A stretch of 64,000 nt of DNA from Luteimonas aestuarii. Its GTDB lineage: Bacteria > Pseudomonadota > Gammaproteobacteria > Xanthomonadales > Xanthomonadaceae. Below, in pieces: positions 62,518 through 64,000 of the stretch (the stretch's first letter is position 1; each line of letters begins with the position of its first letter). The notes under the pieces were generated by a model. The model was given only the letters and a program-made list of their open reading frames with translations. It did not search any database and was not told where the DNA came from. Position numbers and translations under genes: made by a program. The stretch lies in contig NZ_SMTF01000011.1 in the NCBI RefSeq assembly GCF_004357985.1, forward strand, positions 1 through 64,000, read 5' to 3'.

Positions 62518-62599
62518 CGCGCTAACCTGCGTCGGCCACAACACAAGTCCTCCGGCTTTGCCGGATTCAGCGGGAAACCATCGGTTTCCCGTTTTTTTT
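62518..62599 (+). ncRNA. Candidate small RNA with intrinsic terminator
   Basis: The promoter-like pair upstream and a strong terminator downstream define a transcript of about 80 nt. It contains the hairpin TCCGGC-TTT-GCCGGA and the terminator stem CGGGAAACC / GGTTTCCCG. No ORF is present inside. It may instead be only the terminator of the HAD gene with a chance promoter. Confidence 0.4.
62571..62599 (+). terminator. Strong rho-independent terminator
   Basis: A 9-bp stem CGGGAAACC / GGTTTCCCG with an ATC loop is followed by eight T (62592-62599). Confidence 0.92.
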
Positions 62600-62690
62600 G
62601 GCACCGGTGCCCGGAACCGGCCCGCCGCGGTTGCCCGTGCCGCATCCGCCCGCCAAGATGCGGGCCAGGGGACACACCGGGACTACCTGC

Positions 62691-63611
62691 ATGGCACGAT
62701 CCACCGTCGCCGCCTTCCTGCTGGCCAGCCTGTTGGTACCGCTGGCCGCCTGCGGCTGGGGCGACCGCCCGGGCCAGGACCGCTTCCAGCCGGGGGGCGC
62801 CACTCCGGTCGAGGCCGTGCGCGAGCTCAACGCCCACCTTGTCTCCGGCGACCTTGCCGCCTTCGCGACCGATGCGGTTCCGCCCGGGCTGCATGCCCGG
62901 CTCGACACCGCCTGGCGCGAAGGGCGCACCCGCTGGCCGCTGGACGAACTGCCGCTGTCGGACACCCATCCGCGGGCCTTGGCCGCATTGACCGTCGACG
63001 ACGCCGAAACGTCGCTGCAGGGCACGTTCGACCGCCAGTTCGCCAACGCCGCCGGCGAGTTGCGCCAGGCCGCGACGGCGCTCGGCCTGTTCGCGGTGCA
63101 GTTCATCCAGCAGCACGGCGAATACAGCGACACCGAACGCGAGCACCTCTCGCAGGTCGTCGCCGCGCTCAGCGCCTGGGCGGCCGAAGCGCCACTGCAC
63201 GATCGCAAGCGTGCCGCGCAGGCCATCACCCTGCTCACCGTGGCCGCGCGGCAGGCGCGGCTGGACAGCGCCGAAGACTTCGCTGCCGCCGGCATCGACG
63301 CGGCGTTGCAACGCCTCCGTCCCGTGGTGACCGCCGGCAAGCAGGCGATGGCGCTCTACGGGCTGGACCTGGATGCCGACATCGCCACCATGGACGTCAC
63401 CCTGCAATCGCAGACCGGCGATACCGCGAACGTGCGCCTGCAGTACACGCTCGCCGACCAGCCGATCGACGTGGTAGTGGATGTGGAGCGGCGCGACGGG
63501 CGCTGGTACGTCAGCGACTTCGTGGCGAATGCGGAAGCCGCCGTGGCGGCTGGCCCCGATGCCCGACCGGAACCGGACACAAGCGATACCGCGCCATCCG
63601 GATCGCGGTAG
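62691..63611 (+). CDS. Lipoprotein of unknown function
   Basis: 306 aa. Signal peptide with lipobox LAAC (Cys21), then a mostly helical soluble domain (VEAVRELNAHLVSGDLAAFA, and FAVQFIQQHGEYSDTEREHLSQVV). The C-terminus has VRLQYTLADQPIDVVVDVERRDGRWYVSDF, a strand pattern similar to NTF2-like or DUF lipoproteins, but I do not assign a family. The start at 62691 is fixed by the signal peptide. Confidence 0.75.
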   Translation: MARSTVAAFLLASLLVPLAACGWGDRPGQDRFQPGGATPVEAVRELNAHLVSGDLAAFATDAVPPGLHARLDTAWREGRTRWPLDELPLSDTHPRALAALTVDDAETSLQGTFDRQFANAAGELRQAATALGLFAVQFIQQHGEYSDTEREHLSQVVAALSAWAAEAPLHDRKRAAQAITLLTVAARQARLDSAEDFAAAGIDAALQRLRPVVTAGKQAMALYGLDLDADIATMDVTLQSQTGDTANVRLQYTLADQPIDVVVDVERRDGRWYVSDFVANAEAAVAAGPDARPEPDTSDTAPSGSR

Positions 63612-63767
63612 CACTTGATCGGAAGGAAACGGTCGGCAACCATCGCGGGGACGCTGCGCCGCCCATGCAGTGCCGCCACACGCCACCGGCACCTGGCGTC
63701 ATCGCTCCGGGGGCCGGCGTCCCGCCAATGCCACCGTGCTTCGCAAGCCCATTTATCAGGAGGCCCC

Positions 63768-64000
63768 ATGCGTACCTTGCTCGTCACCTCGATCGCAGCC
63801 ATCGCAATCCTCGCTGCCGCAGCTGCCACGTCGGTTGCATCCCAGCCGGCCCCTGCCACCTTCGAGCAATGCGCCATGCTGCTGCCGCAAGGCAAGATCT
63901 ACACATTCGAGATCACCGGCAGCGTCGATACCACCGCCCAGGCAGCCACGCTCTCCGGCGAACTGTCGGTGTCCGACGGCACGCAGGTCGATCGTTCCGA
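63768..64000 (+). CDS. Secreted protein, truncated by window end
   Basis: Starts with CAGGAGG before ATG. The first 25 or so residues are a signal peptide (LLVTSIAAIAILAAAAATSVA), then QPAPATFEQCAMLLPQGKIYTF and ITGSVDTTAQAATLSGELSVSD. Only 77 codons are inside the window. The family is not recognised; a protein of the periplasm or outside is likely. Confidence 0.6.
   Translation, partial: MRTLLVTSIAAIAILAAAAATSVASQPAPATFEQCAMLLPQGKIYTFEITGSVDTTAQAATLSGELSVSDGTQVDRS

Overview
The window comes from a high-GC gammaproteobacterium of the Xanthomonadales (Xanthomonadaceae/Lysobacteraceae; a Lysobacter-, Luteimonas- or Pseudoxanthomonas-like genome is my best guess). The reasons are: a Xanthomonas-type killing T4SS end with an effector/immunity pair, a fused ThrA, an ilvC-ilvG-ilvM-ilvE-ilvA-leuACDB supercluster, a pcm-tolC-waaA-lpxL neighbourhood, and a cellobionic-acid-phosphorylase operon. 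No rRNA, tRNA, insertion sequence or CRISPR array is visible.

Layout. 1-3.1 kb: the end of virD4, then a putative immunity lipoprotein and a lysozyme-like T4SS effector whose C-terminus is knocked out of frame by a 25-bp tandem duplication. 3.3-6.1 kb: membrane (hppA) and soluble (ppa) pyrophosphatases. 6.2-9.0 kb: a DUF4136 lipoprotein and thiC with a TPP riboswitch. 9.06-14.1 kb: threonine operon thrL-thrA-thrB-thrC, with a leader peptide and alternative hairpins that can mask the thrA start. 14.1-16.8 kb (minus): ilvD with a coupled orphan PhnD-like binding protein. 16.96-27.2 kb: the branched-chain operon ilvL-ilvC-ilvG-ilvM-ilvE-ilvA-leuA-leuC-leuD-leuB behind a classical transcription attenuator.

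27.2-33.4 kb: envelope and efflux block (TetR regulator, pcm, tolC, waaA, a lipid A acyltransferase, a glyoxalase-fold protein), then rpmB-rpmG. 33.9-39.7 kb: cls, and a minus-strand operon of GPH transporter, GH94 cellobionic acid phosphorylase and gluconokinase under a LacI-type operator. 39.8-49.6 kb: an acetate-switch locus with a CrbS-like transporter/sensor kinase, CrbR-like regulator, acs, a DcaP-like porin, a DUF4212 small subunit and an ActP-like symporter. 49.8-57.4 kb: a membrane protein, an EF-hand protein, a fatty acid desaturase, mutM, an ECF sigma factor with a cognate Ser/Thr kinase-TPR protein, and thymidine kinase. 57.5-64 kb: a Sel1-like protein, rep helicase, a small membrane protein, a YceH-type protein, a HAD lipoprotein, a candidate sRNA, a lipoprotein and a truncated secreted protein.

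The genes form a coherent amino-acid core. Aspartate is turned into threonine by ThrABC. Threonine is deaminated by IlvA into the isoleucine pathway (IlvGM, IlvC, IlvD, IlvE), and LeuABCD branches off for leucine. Two different leader-peptide mechanisms appear to sense threonine/isoleucine and branched-chain supply. The most interesting points are the thr leader with an RBS-masking alternative fold, near-leaderless leader peptides, the naturally broken T4SS effector beside an intact putative immunity gene of foreign base composition, and an ECF sigma factor whose region 2.2 acidic motif is replaced by DATA, suggesting activation by phosphorylation by the adjacent kinase.
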